This document shows positions 26,661-34,770 of a stretch of 64,000 bases of DNA, piece after piece. Position 1 is the stretch's first letter. Each line of letters opens with the position of its first letter. The notes beneath the pieces were generated by a model, which was not told where the DNA came from, searched no databases, and saw only the letters and a list, made by a program, of their open reading frames with translations. A program made the translations under genes and the position numbers. Origin of the DNA: Mesorhizobium sp. AR10 (GTDB lineage: Bacteria > Pseudomonadota > Alphaproteobacteria > Rhizobiales > Rhizobiaceae); the NCBI RefSeq assembly GCF_024746795.1, contig NZ_CP080524.1:4132001-4196000 (forward strand). The letters run 5' to 3'.

Positions 26661-27380
26661 ATGCCCGGCCCAAGTATATGGACGCTTCTCAGCTGGGGAC
26701 CAGATGGCTGGTCAGACGATATCGCCTATGGGGCAATGGTCACCGTCGCCCTTGCGCTCGCCACGCTTCCCATCGGCTTGACGATCGGCTTCTTTGTAGC
26801 ACTGGCCAAGCAGTCCGAAGAACCCTCGCTGCGCCTCGCCGCCAACATCTACACCACGGTCTTCCGTGGTCTGCCGGAACTGGTGACGCTTTTTCTGTTC
26901 TTCTTCGGCGTGCCGATCCTGCTGCAGCATCTCATAAGATTGATCTACCCCGACTCCACGATCGACGTTAACAGCTTCGTTGCGGGCATGATCGTGCTTG
27001 CCCTCATCTTCTCGTCCTATGCCAGCGAGGTTTTCCTCTCGGCCTTTCGCGCCATACCGAAAGGTCAGTACGAGGGCGGCTATGCCATTGGCCTTTCGAA
27101 CTGGCTGACCATGCGCAAGGTGATCTTGCCGCAACTCCTTCGCATTGCATTCCCCGGCCTCGAAAATTGCTGGCTGAGCCTGCTCAAGGACACGTCGCTC
27201 GTGTCGGTCGTCGGTCTTGCGGAAACGCTGCGCAATGCCGGCGTGGCCGCCCGGGTCACCAAGCATTCGTTCCTGTTCTACAGCGTGGCGGCCCTGGTCT
27301 TTCTTATCCTGGCTGTCGTGTCGTCTTTCGCCACCAATGCCATTTTGCGCTCACTTGGAAAGCGGGAGGCGCAGCGATGA
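26661..27380 (+). CDS. Amino-acid ABC transporter permease 1
   Basis: A 239-residue HisQ/HisM-type permease with about five transmembrane helices. The EAA loop, which contacts the ATPase, reads EGGYAIGLSNWLTMRKVILP, and FRGLPELVTLFLFFFG is the usual segment after helix 2. It forms a heterodimer with the next gene's product to import the amino acid delivered by the binding protein at 25794. Its stop overlaps the next start by ATGA. Confidence 0.88.
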   Translation: MPGPSIWTLLSWGPDGWSDDIAYGAMVTVALALATLPIGLTIGFFVALAKQSEEPSLRLAANIYTTVFRGLPELVTLFLFFFGVPILLQHLIRLIYPDSTIDVNSFVAGMIVLALIFSSYASEVFLSAFRAIPKGQYEGGYAIGLSNWLTMRKVILPQLLRIAFPGLENCWLSLLKDTSLVSVVGLAETLRNAGVAARVTKHSFLFYSVAALVFLILAVVSSFATNAILRSLGKREAQR

Positions 27381-28198
27381 GCGTCACTGCGGCCATTGTG
27401 GAACGGCCGCCACCCCGGACGCGGGGCTGGCCACGCACCCGCATCATCGGCTACGCGCTCGTCTGCCTGTGGGGCGCTTTCGGCCTGGGCATCGTCGCCT
27501 ATCTGGTCCTTGCCTGGAACCCCGAATTCTTCGCCAAATATGCACCGGCCTATCTGGAAGGGCTGGGAGTCACATTGTCGCTGGTCGGCATATCGATGGT
27601 GCTCGGCGCGATACTGTCGATCCCTGTCGCTTACGGCCGCATGTCGAAGAACCGCATTCTCTCCAGCCTTGCCTATGCCTATGTCTATTTCTTCCGCGGT
27701 ACGCCGCTGCTGGTGCAGACGTTCCTTGTCTATTACGGCGTGGGTTCGTTCAGACCACAGCTCGAAGCAGTCGGGCTATGGTGGTTTTTCCGTGAAGCGT
27801 TTTATTGCGGCGTCTTCGCCTTTGCGCTCAACACGGCCGCCTACCAGGCGGAAATCCTGCGCGGCGCCATCGAGAGCGTGGCGAAAGGCCAGTGGGAGGG
27901 CGCTGCTTCGCTTGGTCTTCACAAGCTGCAGACGCTGCGCAAGATCATCCTGCCGCAGGCGCTGATCGTCGCGCTAAGGCCTTACGGCAACGAACTCATC
28001 CTGATGATCAAGGCCTCGGCCATCGTCGCCATCATCACCGTCTATGACTTGATGGGCCAGGCCAAGCTTGCCTTTGCCAACTCGTTCGACATTCAAGCCT
28101 ATATCTGGGTCGCCATCGTCTATCTGGTGATAGTCGAGATATTGCGCCATGCGGTCGAATGGATCGAACGACGCATCACCATTCACCTGAAACGCTGA
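27377..28198 (+). CDS. Amino-acid ABC transporter permease 2
   Basis: A 273-residue HisM/QatM-type permease. It has an N-terminal extension (about 25 residues, PPPRTRGWPRTR), then five to six transmembrane helices. The typical FFRGTPLLVQTFLVYYGVG segment and EAA loop EGAASLGLHKLQTLRKIILP are present. It is translationally coupled to permease 1. No ATP-binding subunit follows: the next gene is an unrelated dehydrogenase, so the ATPase must be supplied from elsewhere. Confidence 0.88.
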   Translation: MSVTAAIVERPPPRTRGWPRTRIIGYALVCLWGAFGLGIVAYLVLAWNPEFFAKYAPAYLEGLGVTLSLVGISMVLGAILSIPVAYGRMSKNRILSSLAYAYVYFFRGTPLLVQTFLVYYGVGSFRPQLEAVGLWWFFREAFYCGVFAFALNTAAYQAEILRGAIESVAKGQWEGAASLGLHKLQTLRKIILPQALIVALRPYGNELILMIKASAIVAIITVYDLMGQAKLAFANSFDIQAYIWVAIVYLVIVEILRHAVEWIERRITIHLKR

Positions 28199-28220
28199 TG
28201 CAATCAGGCGCCGGGCCGCT

Positions 28221-28289
28221 CCAAAAATCGATTCCGATTTTTTGGGCCATGCGCTAGAGCTTCCGCAGAAAATTCTGTTTCTGTGGAAG
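28221..28289. repeat. Two adjacent hairpins, probable rhizobial intergenic element
   Basis: CCAAAAATCG (28221-28230) pairs with CGATTTTTTGG (28235-28245, one extra T). CTTCCGCAGAAA (28260-28271) pairs with TTTCTGTGGAAG (28278-28289, one G-U). From memory, sequences of this type recur between genes in Mesorhizobium. The right arm of the second hairpin contains most of the Shine-Dalgarno sequence of the next gene. Confidence 0.6.
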
Positions 28290-28297
28290 GTAAGCCT

Positions 28298-29167
28298 ATG
28301 GCATCGGTGGCATTTCTCGGTCTTGGCGTCATGGGTTATCCGATGGCCGGGCATCTCAGGAACAAGGGGGGCCATGACGTCACCGTCTACAACCGCACCA
28401 GGGCAAAGGCCGAGCAATGGGTTGGCCAGCATGGCGGCAACCTCGCCACGACGCCGGCCGAAGCGGCTGACGGCAAGGATTTCATCTTCTCCTGCGTCGG
28501 CAATGACGACGATTTGCGTTCGGTGACAACAGGTGCGCAAGGCGCCTTCAGTTCCATGAAAAAGGGCGCGGTCTATATCGACAACACTACGGCGTCGGCC
28601 GAAGTCGCGCGCGAGCTGGCGGAGAAGGCGCAAGCGCGCGGGTTTTCGTTCCTCGACGCACCGGTCTCCGGCGGCCAGGCCGGCGCCGAAAACGGCGTGC
28701 TGACGGTGATGGTCGGTGGCCAGCAAGGCGCTTTCGACAAGGCCAGGCCCGTCATCGACGCCTATGCCCGCATGGTCGGGCTGATGGGGCCGGCCGGCTC
28801 AGGCCAGCTCACCAAGATGATCAACCAGATCACCATTGCTGGCCTGGTCCAGGGGCTGGCCGAAGGCATCCATTTCGGCAAGAAGGCCGGGCTCGATATC
28901 GAAAAGGTCATCGAGGTGATTTCCAAAGGCGCGGCCGGCTCGTGGCAGATGGAGAACCGGCACAAGACGATGAATGCCGGCAAGTATGATTTCGGCTTTG
29001 CCGTCGACTGGATGCGCAAGGATCTCGGCATCTGCCTCACCGAAGCCGATCGCAATGGCGCCAAGCTGCCGGTGACAGCACTTGTCGACCAGTTCTACAA
29101 GGACGTGCAGGCGATGGGCGGCAAGCGCTGGGATACGTCCTCGCTGCTGGCGCGGCTGGAAAAATAG
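28298..29167 (+). CDS. NAD(P)-dependent beta-hydroxyacid dehydrogenase
   Basis: A 289-residue member of the 3-hydroxyisobutyrate/tartronate semialdehyde reductase family. The Rossmann motif is VAFLGLGVMGYPMAGHL at residues 4-20. Next come the substrate loop FLDAPVSGGQAGAENG and the catalytic lysine in GSGQLTKMINQ (K is the acid/base of the family), then helices with the cofactor signature. The oxidised substrate is unknown. GGAAGG lies seven bases before ATG 28298, inside a hairpin arm. An AlkD-like gene follows within eight bases, suggesting one transcript. Confidence 0.85.
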   Translation: MASVAFLGLGVMGYPMAGHLRNKGGHDVTVYNRTRAKAEQWVGQHGGNLATTPAEAADGKDFIFSCVGNDDDLRSVTTGAQGAFSSMKKGAVYIDNTTASAEVARELAEKAQARGFSFLDAPVSGGQAGAENGVLTVMVGGQQGAFDKARPVIDAYARMVGLMGPAGSGQLTKMINQITIAGLVQGLAEGIHFGKKAGLDIEKVIEVISKGAAGSWQMENRHKTMNAGKYDFGFAVDWMRKDLGICLTEADRNGAKLPVTALVDQFYKDVQAMGGKRWDTSSLLARLEK

Positions 29168-29174
29168 GCTTGGG

Positions 29175-29888
29175 ATGGCCGAGCTTTCGCCCCAGTCCAG
29201 TGCCGACGAAATCGTCGCGCATCTGCGCTCGATCGGCTCGGAGGAAAATCGCCGCGGCATGCTGCGCTATGGCATCAAGATCGAACGCGCGCTCGGCGTC
29301 TCGCACGGCGTGCAGCGGCAGATTGCCAGGAAGATCAAGCGCAACCATGAACGCGCCTTCGAGCTGTGGCAGACAGGCATCATGGAGGCGCAGTTCATCG
29401 CTTCGGTCACGGCCGACCCGAAGCGGTTCTCTGCCGCGGATGCAAGGCAATGGGCGGCGACTTTCGATTCCTGGGACATCGTCGACGGCGTCTCCGATCT
29501 CTTCGTCGACACCGACTCCTGGAAGGAATTGATCGGCGAGTTCGCGGCCGACGAACGGGAATTCGTTCGACGCACGGCCTTTGCCATGATGGCCTGGTCG
29601 GTCGTCCACCGGAAGAAAGAGCCGGAGACGACCTTCCTCGGCTTCCTGCCGATCATCGAGGCGCATGCCACCGACGGCCGCAATTTCGTGAAGAAGGGCG
29701 TGAACTGGGCGCTTCGTTCGATCGGCAAACGCTCCGAGGAAATGCACGGCGCTGCCCTTTCTGTCGCCGAAAGGCTGGCGCAATCGACCGACAAGACGGC
29801 GCGCCGGATCGGCAAGGATGCGATGCGGGAACTGACCGGTCCCAAGACGCTCAATCGGCTGGCGGCGAAGACGAAACAGGGCAAGTGA
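29175..29888 (+). CDS. DNA alkylation repair protein, AlkD-like
   Basis: A 237-residue all-helical HEAT-like repeat protein. Segments RYGIKIERALGVSHGVQRQI, FDSWDIVDGVSDLFV and FVKKGVNWALRSIGKR match the AlkD family, monofunctional glycosylases that remove N3- and N7-alkylated purines without base flipping. The WALRSIGKR helix carries residues lining the DNA groove. ATG 29175 begins seven bases after the dehydrogenase stop, so co-transcription is likely though the functions are unrelated. Confidence 0.85.
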   Translation: MAELSPQSSADEIVAHLRSIGSEENRRGMLRYGIKIERALGVSHGVQRQIARKIKRNHERAFELWQTGIMEAQFIASVTADPKRFSAADARQWAATFDSWDIVDGVSDLFVDTDSWKELIGEFAADEREFVRRTAFAMMAWSVVHRKKEPETTFLGFLPIIEAHATDGRNFVKKGVNWALRSIGKRSEEMHGAALSVAERLAQSTDKTARRIGKDAMRELTGPKTLNRLAAKTKQGK

Positions 29889-29972
29889 CCTGTTCCTCGG
29901 CAGTCTAGCCAAACCAAGACGTTGACGCTGTCGGCAACGGTGGCTTTACTTGATTGCAAAAGGGAACAGCCA

Positions 29973-30545
29973 ATGAGCATCCGCCTCAAATCGACCGTGG
30001 GCCTGGTAGCCGCGTTGCTCCTGCCCATTGCGTCGGCAGACGCTTCGGTCGAGGCCTTGCACATATTCTGGAAGGATCTGCGCCCGGCAAGCCAGGCGGC
30101 TGCCGAAAGTGCGGGCCTGCCGATGATCGCGGCAAGGATGCCCGACCATGGCGAGACGCTGTCGCTCAACTTGCAGGACAAGACCATTCAGCTGGCCGGA
30201 TATGCGCTGCCGGTCGATCGCGACGGCGATCTTGTCTACCAGTTCCTGCTGGTGCCGTGGACAGGTGCGTGCAGCCACATGCCGACGCCGCCGCCCAACC
30301 AGATCGTGCTGGTCACGCCCGCCCATCCCTACAGGATGTCGGAGGCCTATCAGCCCGTCTCCGTCACCGGCGCCCTGAAGCCGGATATGGAGAAAAGCCA
30401 GCTGTTCATCCTCGACGGCGCCAGCATCATCCAGTCGGGCTACTCCGTGCGCAAGGCGGAGGTGGTGAATGTCGATACGGTGCCGGACACGATCACGCTG
30501 CCGGTGAACTCGCCCTGGAGTTTCCTCAACAAAAAGAAGAACTAA
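29973..30545 (+). CDS. Secreted DUF3299-domain protein
   Basis: A 190-residue protein with a signal peptide (MSIRLKSTVGLVAALLLPIASADA). The mature part shows LAGYALPVDRDGDLVYQFLL, then the conserved WTGACSHMPTPPPNQIVLV, the DUF3299 hallmark with a possible metal-binding Cys/His. It is probably periplasmic. Function is unknown; relatives sit near efflux or copper-related genes. The ATG at 29973 has an AGGGAA site six bases upstream; the open frame extends 17 codons further, but without signal character. Confidence 0.75.
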   Translation: MSIRLKSTVGLVAALLLPIASADASVEALHIFWKDLRPASQAAAESAGLPMIAARMPDHGETLSLNLQDKTIQLAGYALPVDRDGDLVYQFLLVPWTGACSHMPTPPPNQIVLVTPAHPYRMSEAYQPVSVTGALKPDMEKSQLFILDGASIIQSGYSVRKAEVVNVDTVPDTITLPVNSPWSFLNKKKN

Positions 30546-30565
30546 GCGGGATGTGTTGGAGAATT

Positions 30566-31057
30566 TCAGGCAGCGTTGGCGCCTGATTCCTTGTCCAGCA
30601 CCATGTAGTCCAGCGGCATTTCGGTCGTGTACTTGATCTGCTCCATGGCGAAGGAAGACGACACGTCGCGGATCTCGATCTTGGCGATCAGCCGCTTGTA
30701 GAAGGCGTCATAGGCGGCAATGTCGGGCACCACCACGCGCAGGAGATAGTCGACGTCGCCGCTCATGCGGTAGAACTCGACCACTTCCGGAAATTCCTGG
30801 ATGACCTCGGAGAAACGCCGCAGCCATTCATGGCTGTGCGAATTGGTGCGGATCGACACGAACACGGTGACGCGCACATTGACCTTCTCATGGTCGAGAA
30901 TGGCGACGCGCCGCTTGATGACGCCCTCTTCCTCGAGCTTCTGGATGCGCCGCCAGCACGGCGTGGTCGACAGACCGACCTTCTTGGCGACATCGGCGAC
31001 CGCGAGCGTCGCGTCCTCCTGCAGGAGGCGGAGAATTTTTCTGTCAAGGCGGTCCAT
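30566..31057 (-). CDS. Lrp/AsnC-family transcriptional regulator
   Basis: A 163-residue regulator. Its N-terminal helix-turn-helix reads LDRKILRLLQEDATLAVADV followed by KKVGLSTTPCWRRIQKL. The RAM effector-binding domain begins at VRVTVFVSIRTNSHSHEW and contains YRMSGDVDYLLRVVVPD. Members respond to amino acids and control their catabolism or transport. GGGAGC lies about five bases before ATG 31057. It stands alone between the DUF3299 gene (convergent) and the glycosylase gene, so the regulated gene cannot be named from context. Confidence 0.88.
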   Translation of the reverse strand: MDRLDRKILRLLQEDATLAVADVAKKVGLSTTPCWRRIQKLEEEGVIKRRVAILDHEKVNVRVTVFVSIRTNSHSHEWLRRFSEVIQEFPEVVEFYRMSGDVDYLLRVVVPDIAAYDAFYKRLIAKIEIRDVSSSFAMEQIKYTTEMPLDYMVLDKESGANAA

Positions 31058-31266
31058 TGGGTGCTCCCTGATGCACGTCGCCCAAAAGTGGGTAGCGGTT
31101 TTGGGATAACGACATACAAAAACAAAGAATTCAAAGCGCGTCACATGTTCCCCTCAGTCGCGACGCGCTTGGGGAATGGTTTGGCTATATTCCCTCTTAT
31201 CTAGGCCTTTCACAAGAAAGAAATTCTGCCAGACAGCATAAAAACGGGTGATTTCTTGCTGAATGC

Positions 31267-31884
31267 TCAAGCGAGGCGATAGCGGATTTCCGATCGTAGA
31301 AATGGCAGCAAATCCATTTCGAACCAGGGATTCTTCTTCAACCAGCCCGTGTTGCGCCATGATGGATGCGGCAGCGGCAACACTTTCGGGCTGGTGGGCG
31401 CGTCCCAGATGGCGCGCCAGTCCATCACAGTCTGGGTCAGCGAGGGCCGGCGCGCAGCGCCCATATGCCAGGATTGTGCATAGATGCCGATCGTCAGCAC
31501 GAGATCGATACGCGGCATCAGCGCCATCAACGGCGCGCGCCATGCCGGCGCACATTCACGGCGCGGCGGCAGGTCCGCGCCCTTGGCGTCCTGGCCGGGA
31601 AAGCAAAAGCCCATCGGCACAATGGCGAATTTTTCCGTGTCGTAGAATTCTTCGCTGCTGACGCCAAGCCAACTTCGCAACCGGTCGCCGGAGGCATCGG
31701 TAAACGGCATGCCTGATAGATGGACCTTGGTCCCCGGCGCCTGGCTGGCGAGCAGGATGCGGGCGCTGGACGACGGCCGCAGCACCGGGCGCGGCTCGTG
31801 CGGCAGTGGGCGGCCGATGGGGTTTTCGACGCAGATGCGACAGGCTCGGACCTTTGCCGTGAAGCGTTCCAGCTCAGCGTCCAT
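31267..31884 (-). CDS. Uracil-DNA glycosylase family protein
   Basis: A 205-residue UDG-superfamily protein. Segments are VRACRICVENPIGRPLPHEP (two Cys), ILLASQAPGTKVHLSGMPFT with the water-activating motif, DRLRSWLGVSSEEFYDTEKF, and the C-terminal PLPHPSWRN loop containing the conserved His. It resembles the family 4/5-like group, but only two N-terminal cysteines are obvious, so an Fe-S cluster is doubtful. ATG 31884 lies just after the GST stop, making the two genes adjacent in one operon with SNase upstream. Confidence 0.82.
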   Translation of the reverse strand: MDAELERFTAKVRACRICVENPIGRPLPHEPRPVLRPSSSARILLASQAPGTKVHLSGMPFTDASGDRLRSWLGVSSEEFYDTEKFAIVPMGFCFPGQDAKGADLPPRRECAPAWRAPLMALMPRIDLVLTIGIYAQSWHMGAARRPSLTQTVMDWRAIWDAPTSPKVLPLPHPSWRNTGWLKKNPWFEMDLLPFLRSEIRYRLA

Positions 31885-31886
31885 CC

Positions 31887-32498
31887 TCAGGCAGCAGCGC
31901 TCGGCCGGCTGGAGATCGCACTGTGCCAGCGCAAGACGTTGGCACAGTCTTCCGGAACCTTGATGCGCGCCGGCTTCATGAAGTCGATGGCGATCAGTCC
32001 GGTAATGTCGGCGATCGAGTAGGTGTCGCCGGCGGCGAATTCCCTCTGCGCCAGCTCGCCGTCGAGGAGTTTCAGGAATGCGACCGCCTTCGGCTTGTTG
32101 GCCTGCCCCCATTCGGGGATTTGCGGAATTTCCCATTCCTTCATTGCCGGGTGGATGTGGCGAAAGGCTTGAGCGACACAGCTGAGCAGGTTGAACTCCA
32201 TGCGCCTTTGCCACATCTCGACCTGCGCCTTGCCGAGCGCGCCGCGCCCGAACAGAGCGGGCTCGGGATGCAATTCCTCGAAATAGCGGCAAATGGCGAC
32301 GGATTCGGTGATGATGGTGCCGTCGTCGAGTTCGAGCACCGGCAGCCGCTGCAGCGGGTTGCGCGAGCTGACCGCCTCCTGCCTGTGTCCCAGCGCGCCC
32401 ATGTCGACGGGCACCAAGGGAATTTCGAGCCCCTTCTCGGCGAGGAAAACCCTGACACGCCGTGGATTGGGCGCGCGGCCACCGTCGAACAGCTTCAT
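31887..32498 (-). CDS. Glutathione S-transferase
   Basis: A 203-residue GST. The thioredoxin-like N-domain begins MKLFDGGRAPNPRRVRVFLA, with the glutathione-binding strand RLPVLELDDGTIITESVAIC (SNAIL-type Glu-Ser). The helical C-domain includes ADITGLIAIDFMKP. It probably conjugates or reduces electrophiles; specificity is not predictable. A strong GGGAGG lies six bases before ATG 32498. It is immediately upstream of the glycosylase gene. Confidence 0.88.
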   Translation of the reverse strand: MKLFDGGRAPNPRRVRVFLAEKGLEIPLVPVDMGALGHRQEAVSSRNPLQRLPVLELDDGTIITESVAICRYFEELHPEPALFGRGALGKAQVEMWQRRMEFNLLSCVAQAFRHIHPAMKEWEIPQIPEWGQANKPKAVAFLKLLDGELAQREFAAGDTYSIADITGLIAIDFMKPARIKVPEDCANVLRWHSAISSRPSAAA

Positions 32499-32551
32499 TC
32501 CATCCTCCCGGTTGTTCCGCAACTATAGGGCGCTCATCGATCTGTCGAGTA

Positions 32552-33175
32552 TCACCAGAAGCGAAAAAGTTCTCGCAACGCATCACCGATCGAAGCCAGA
32601 GTGCCATGCTTTCTTTCGACCGGCCCGTGGTCATGGGTTTCGCGCCAGTCACGCGGCTCGTCGAAGGTGCCGGCCCAGATGCCAAGCTTGCCGGCGCGGG
32701 CAGCGGCTTCCTCGGCCTCGAAATCGCCATAGGCAACCGCCCAACCGGCTTCGACCTGGGCACGGTTGAGCTCCTCGCCATTGGCCTTGCAGTCGCCAAG
32801 CAGCCTGCCAAAGCGGTCGCGTTGCCAACCGGCACAGGAGACGGGTTTGCCGGCGATCAGCCGTACCAGCGACTGGCGCGCGAGCTTGCCGCAGGGATAG
32901 TCGGCGCCGTCCTTGCGGCAGGTCTGCGCATATTCAGGAGCGTCGATGCCGCGCATGCGGATGCGCTCGGTGCCGAGCGTGATCGAATCGCCATCGTTGA
33001 CGATTGCCGCCCCCTCCGTCCTGCGCGTCTCCACTCGGTCAAGGCGCGCCGCAAGAAGGATCAGCAGGCCGAAAAGGATGATGGTCAGCCCGTAATCCAC
33101 CAGCCTGCGCCACAAGCTGCGAGGGCGCGGTGGAATGTACCGTCGGCGCGGCCTCGGCGACCACGAACGGCTCAT
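32552..33175 (-). CDS. Membrane-anchored thermonuclease-like (SNase) protein
   Basis: A 207-residue protein. A basic, proline-rich N-terminus (RPRRRYIPPRPRSLWRR) is followed by one transmembrane helix (about 28-43, LTIILFGLLILLAA). The SNase domain has VNDGDSITLGTERIRMRGID, APEYAQTC and GRLLGDCKANGEELNR. The Arg and Asp/Glu positions of the active site appear conserved. The orientation suggests the domain is outside the cytoplasm. It could be a nuclease in DNA scavenging or turnover. It lies 53 bases upstream of the GST gene on the same strand. Confidence 0.82.
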   Translation of the reverse strand: MSRSWSPRPRRRYIPPRPRSLWRRLVDYGLTIILFGLLILLAARLDRVETRRTEGAAIVNDGDSITLGTERIRMRGIDAPEYAQTCRKDGADYPCGKLARQSLVRLIAGKPVSCAGWQRDRFGRLLGDCKANGEELNRAQVEAGWAVAYGDFEAEEAAARAGKLGIWAGTFDEPRDWRETHDHGPVERKHGTLASIGDALRELFRFW

Positions 33176-33249
33176 ATGGCAAACAGTCTCTTAATCATTC
33201 GAACGTAGCTTAACAATTTGAAATCGCTGCGCGCAAAATTGAAGTTTCC

Positions 33250-34770
33250 ATGCCTCTGCTACGCTCGAACACAGCGGACAAATTCATTGTGGACCGCAGG
33301 AAACCGCATCGCAACAGCGATGTGGCGCGCGCGGTGCGCAAGACGCGCGACCGTCTTTCACAGCAAGTCGGCAATCTCGACTTCGACCGCGAACTGCTGA
33401 AACTGCATGCGGGCGCAATGGTGGGCGGCGCAATCGCCATCGCGCTGCTTGCGCTGGCGACGGCGGCGGCGGGGCTGCTTGCCGGCATGGACAACAAGCA
33501 GATTAGTGTCTGGGCGCTGTTCACGCTCACCTGCTACACCGTCGTCATATTCATGGCAAAGCGTGTCGAACGCACTGAAGCTTCCGAGCTCAACCCATTG
33601 CAAACGCGAAGGGATTTCCTGATCGGCCATTCGCTTTGCGGCGTCGGCTGGGCATGGTTCGCCTGGCTAGGTTGCAATACCTGCCAGGTCGAACAGTTCC
33701 AGGTGGTCAAGGCGGTGGTTCTGCTGTTTGCCATGGCGGCAACCGCCGTCATGGCGTCATCGCTGCGCGGCGCACTGCTGGCGACCTTCGCCATTCCCGT
33801 AGCGGTCTATGCCTATAACGGCGCGAAGTTGTGGATGCCAGTCGAGGCGATCATGGTCGGGCTGCTGCTCGCCGCGCTCCCGTTCTTCGCCTACATCGCC
33901 CGCAATCTCAACCGGTCGTCGTTGCTGCTGCTGTCGTTCCGCTCCGAAACGGACGCGCTGGTTGCCGAAGTCGAGACGGCGAAATCGATGTCGGACGAGG
34001 CGCGGCGGCGGGCTGAAGACGCCAATCTGGCAAAGTCGCGTTTTCTGGCCTCGATGAGCCACGAGCTGCGAACACCGCTCAATGCCATTCTCGGTTTTTC
34101 CGAAGTGATGGCGAATGAGGTGCTTGGACCGATGAGCAACCCCACCTATCGCGACTATGCCCATGACGTGCATGAATCCGGTCAGCATCTGCTCGACCTG
34201 ATCAACGAGATCCTCGACCTGTCGCGCATCGAGGCTGGTCGCTACCAGCTCAACGAGGAGCCGGTGATGCTACTCACCATCGTCGAGGATTGCTGCCACA
34301 TGATGGAGCTGAAGGCACGCAACAAGGACATCCGCATCGTCGAGGATTTCGAAAGCGCCTTGCCGCGCCTGTTCGCCGACGAACGCGCTGTGCGGCAGAT
34401 CGCCCTCAACCTCCTGTCCAACGCTATCAAATTCACCACAAGCGGCGGCGAAATCCGCTTGCGCGTCGGCTGGACTGCCGGCGGCGGACAGTACATCTCG
34501 GTCAGGGACAATGGGCCGGGCATACCGGAGGACGAGATTCCGATCGTGCTTTCCGCCTTCGGCCAGGGCTCTATCGCCATCAAAAGCGCCGAACAGGGCA
34601 CCGGGCTTGGGCTGCCGATCGTGCAAGGCCTGCTTGCCATGCATGGCGGCGAATTCGAACTTCATTCCAAGCTGCGCGAAGGCACCGAGGCGATCGCCAT
34701 CTTCCCGCCGAGCCGGGTGATGGAGGAGTTGCCGGCACTGCCAACCAAGACGGTCGCGCGGCGGCGCTAG
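33250..34770 (+). CDS. Membrane sensor histidine kinase
   Basis: A 506-residue kinase. About six transmembrane helices lie between residues 57 and 220 in closely spaced pairs. A coiled-coil linker (SETDALVAEVETAKSMSDEA) leads to HisKA with His271 in SMSHELRTPLNAILGFSEVM. The HATPase domain shows N-box LNLLSNAIKFTT, G1 DNGPGIPEDEIP and G2 GTGLGLPIVQGL. The sequence resembles the PdhS/DivJ/PleC cell-cycle kinases of Alphaproteobacteria, which act on DivK, but the membrane region is different. No response regulator is adjacent. The 3' end overlaps cobT by four bases. Confidence 0.88.
   Translation: MPLLRSNTADKFIVDRRKPHRNSDVARAVRKTRDRLSQQVGNLDFDRELLKLHAGAMVGGAIAIALLALATAAAGLLAGMDNKQISVWALFTLTCYTVVIFMAKRVERTEASELNPLQTRRDFLIGHSLCGVGWAWFAWLGCNTCQVEQFQVVKAVVLLFAMAATAVMASSLRGALLATFAIPVAVYAYNGAKLWMPVEAIMVGLLLAALPFFAYIARNLNRSSLLLLSFRSETDALVAEVETAKSMSDEARRRAEDANLAKSRFLASMSHELRTPLNAILGFSEVMANEVLGPMSNPTYRDYAHDVHESGQHLLDLINEILDLSRIEAGRYQLNEEPVMLLTIVEDCCHMMELKARNKDIRIVEDFESALPRLFADERAVRQIALNLLSNAIKFTTSGGEIRLRVGWTAGGGQYISVRDNGPGIPEDEIPIVLSAFGQGSIAIKSAEQGTGLGLPIVQGLLAMHGGEFELHSKLREGTEAIAIFPPSRVMEELPALPTKTVARRR

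Noticed and set aside
31885..32835. Upstream extension of the glycosylase frame
   Set aside because: The frame runs through the GST and nuclease genes. The glycosylase begins at the ATG at 31884 just after the GST stop.
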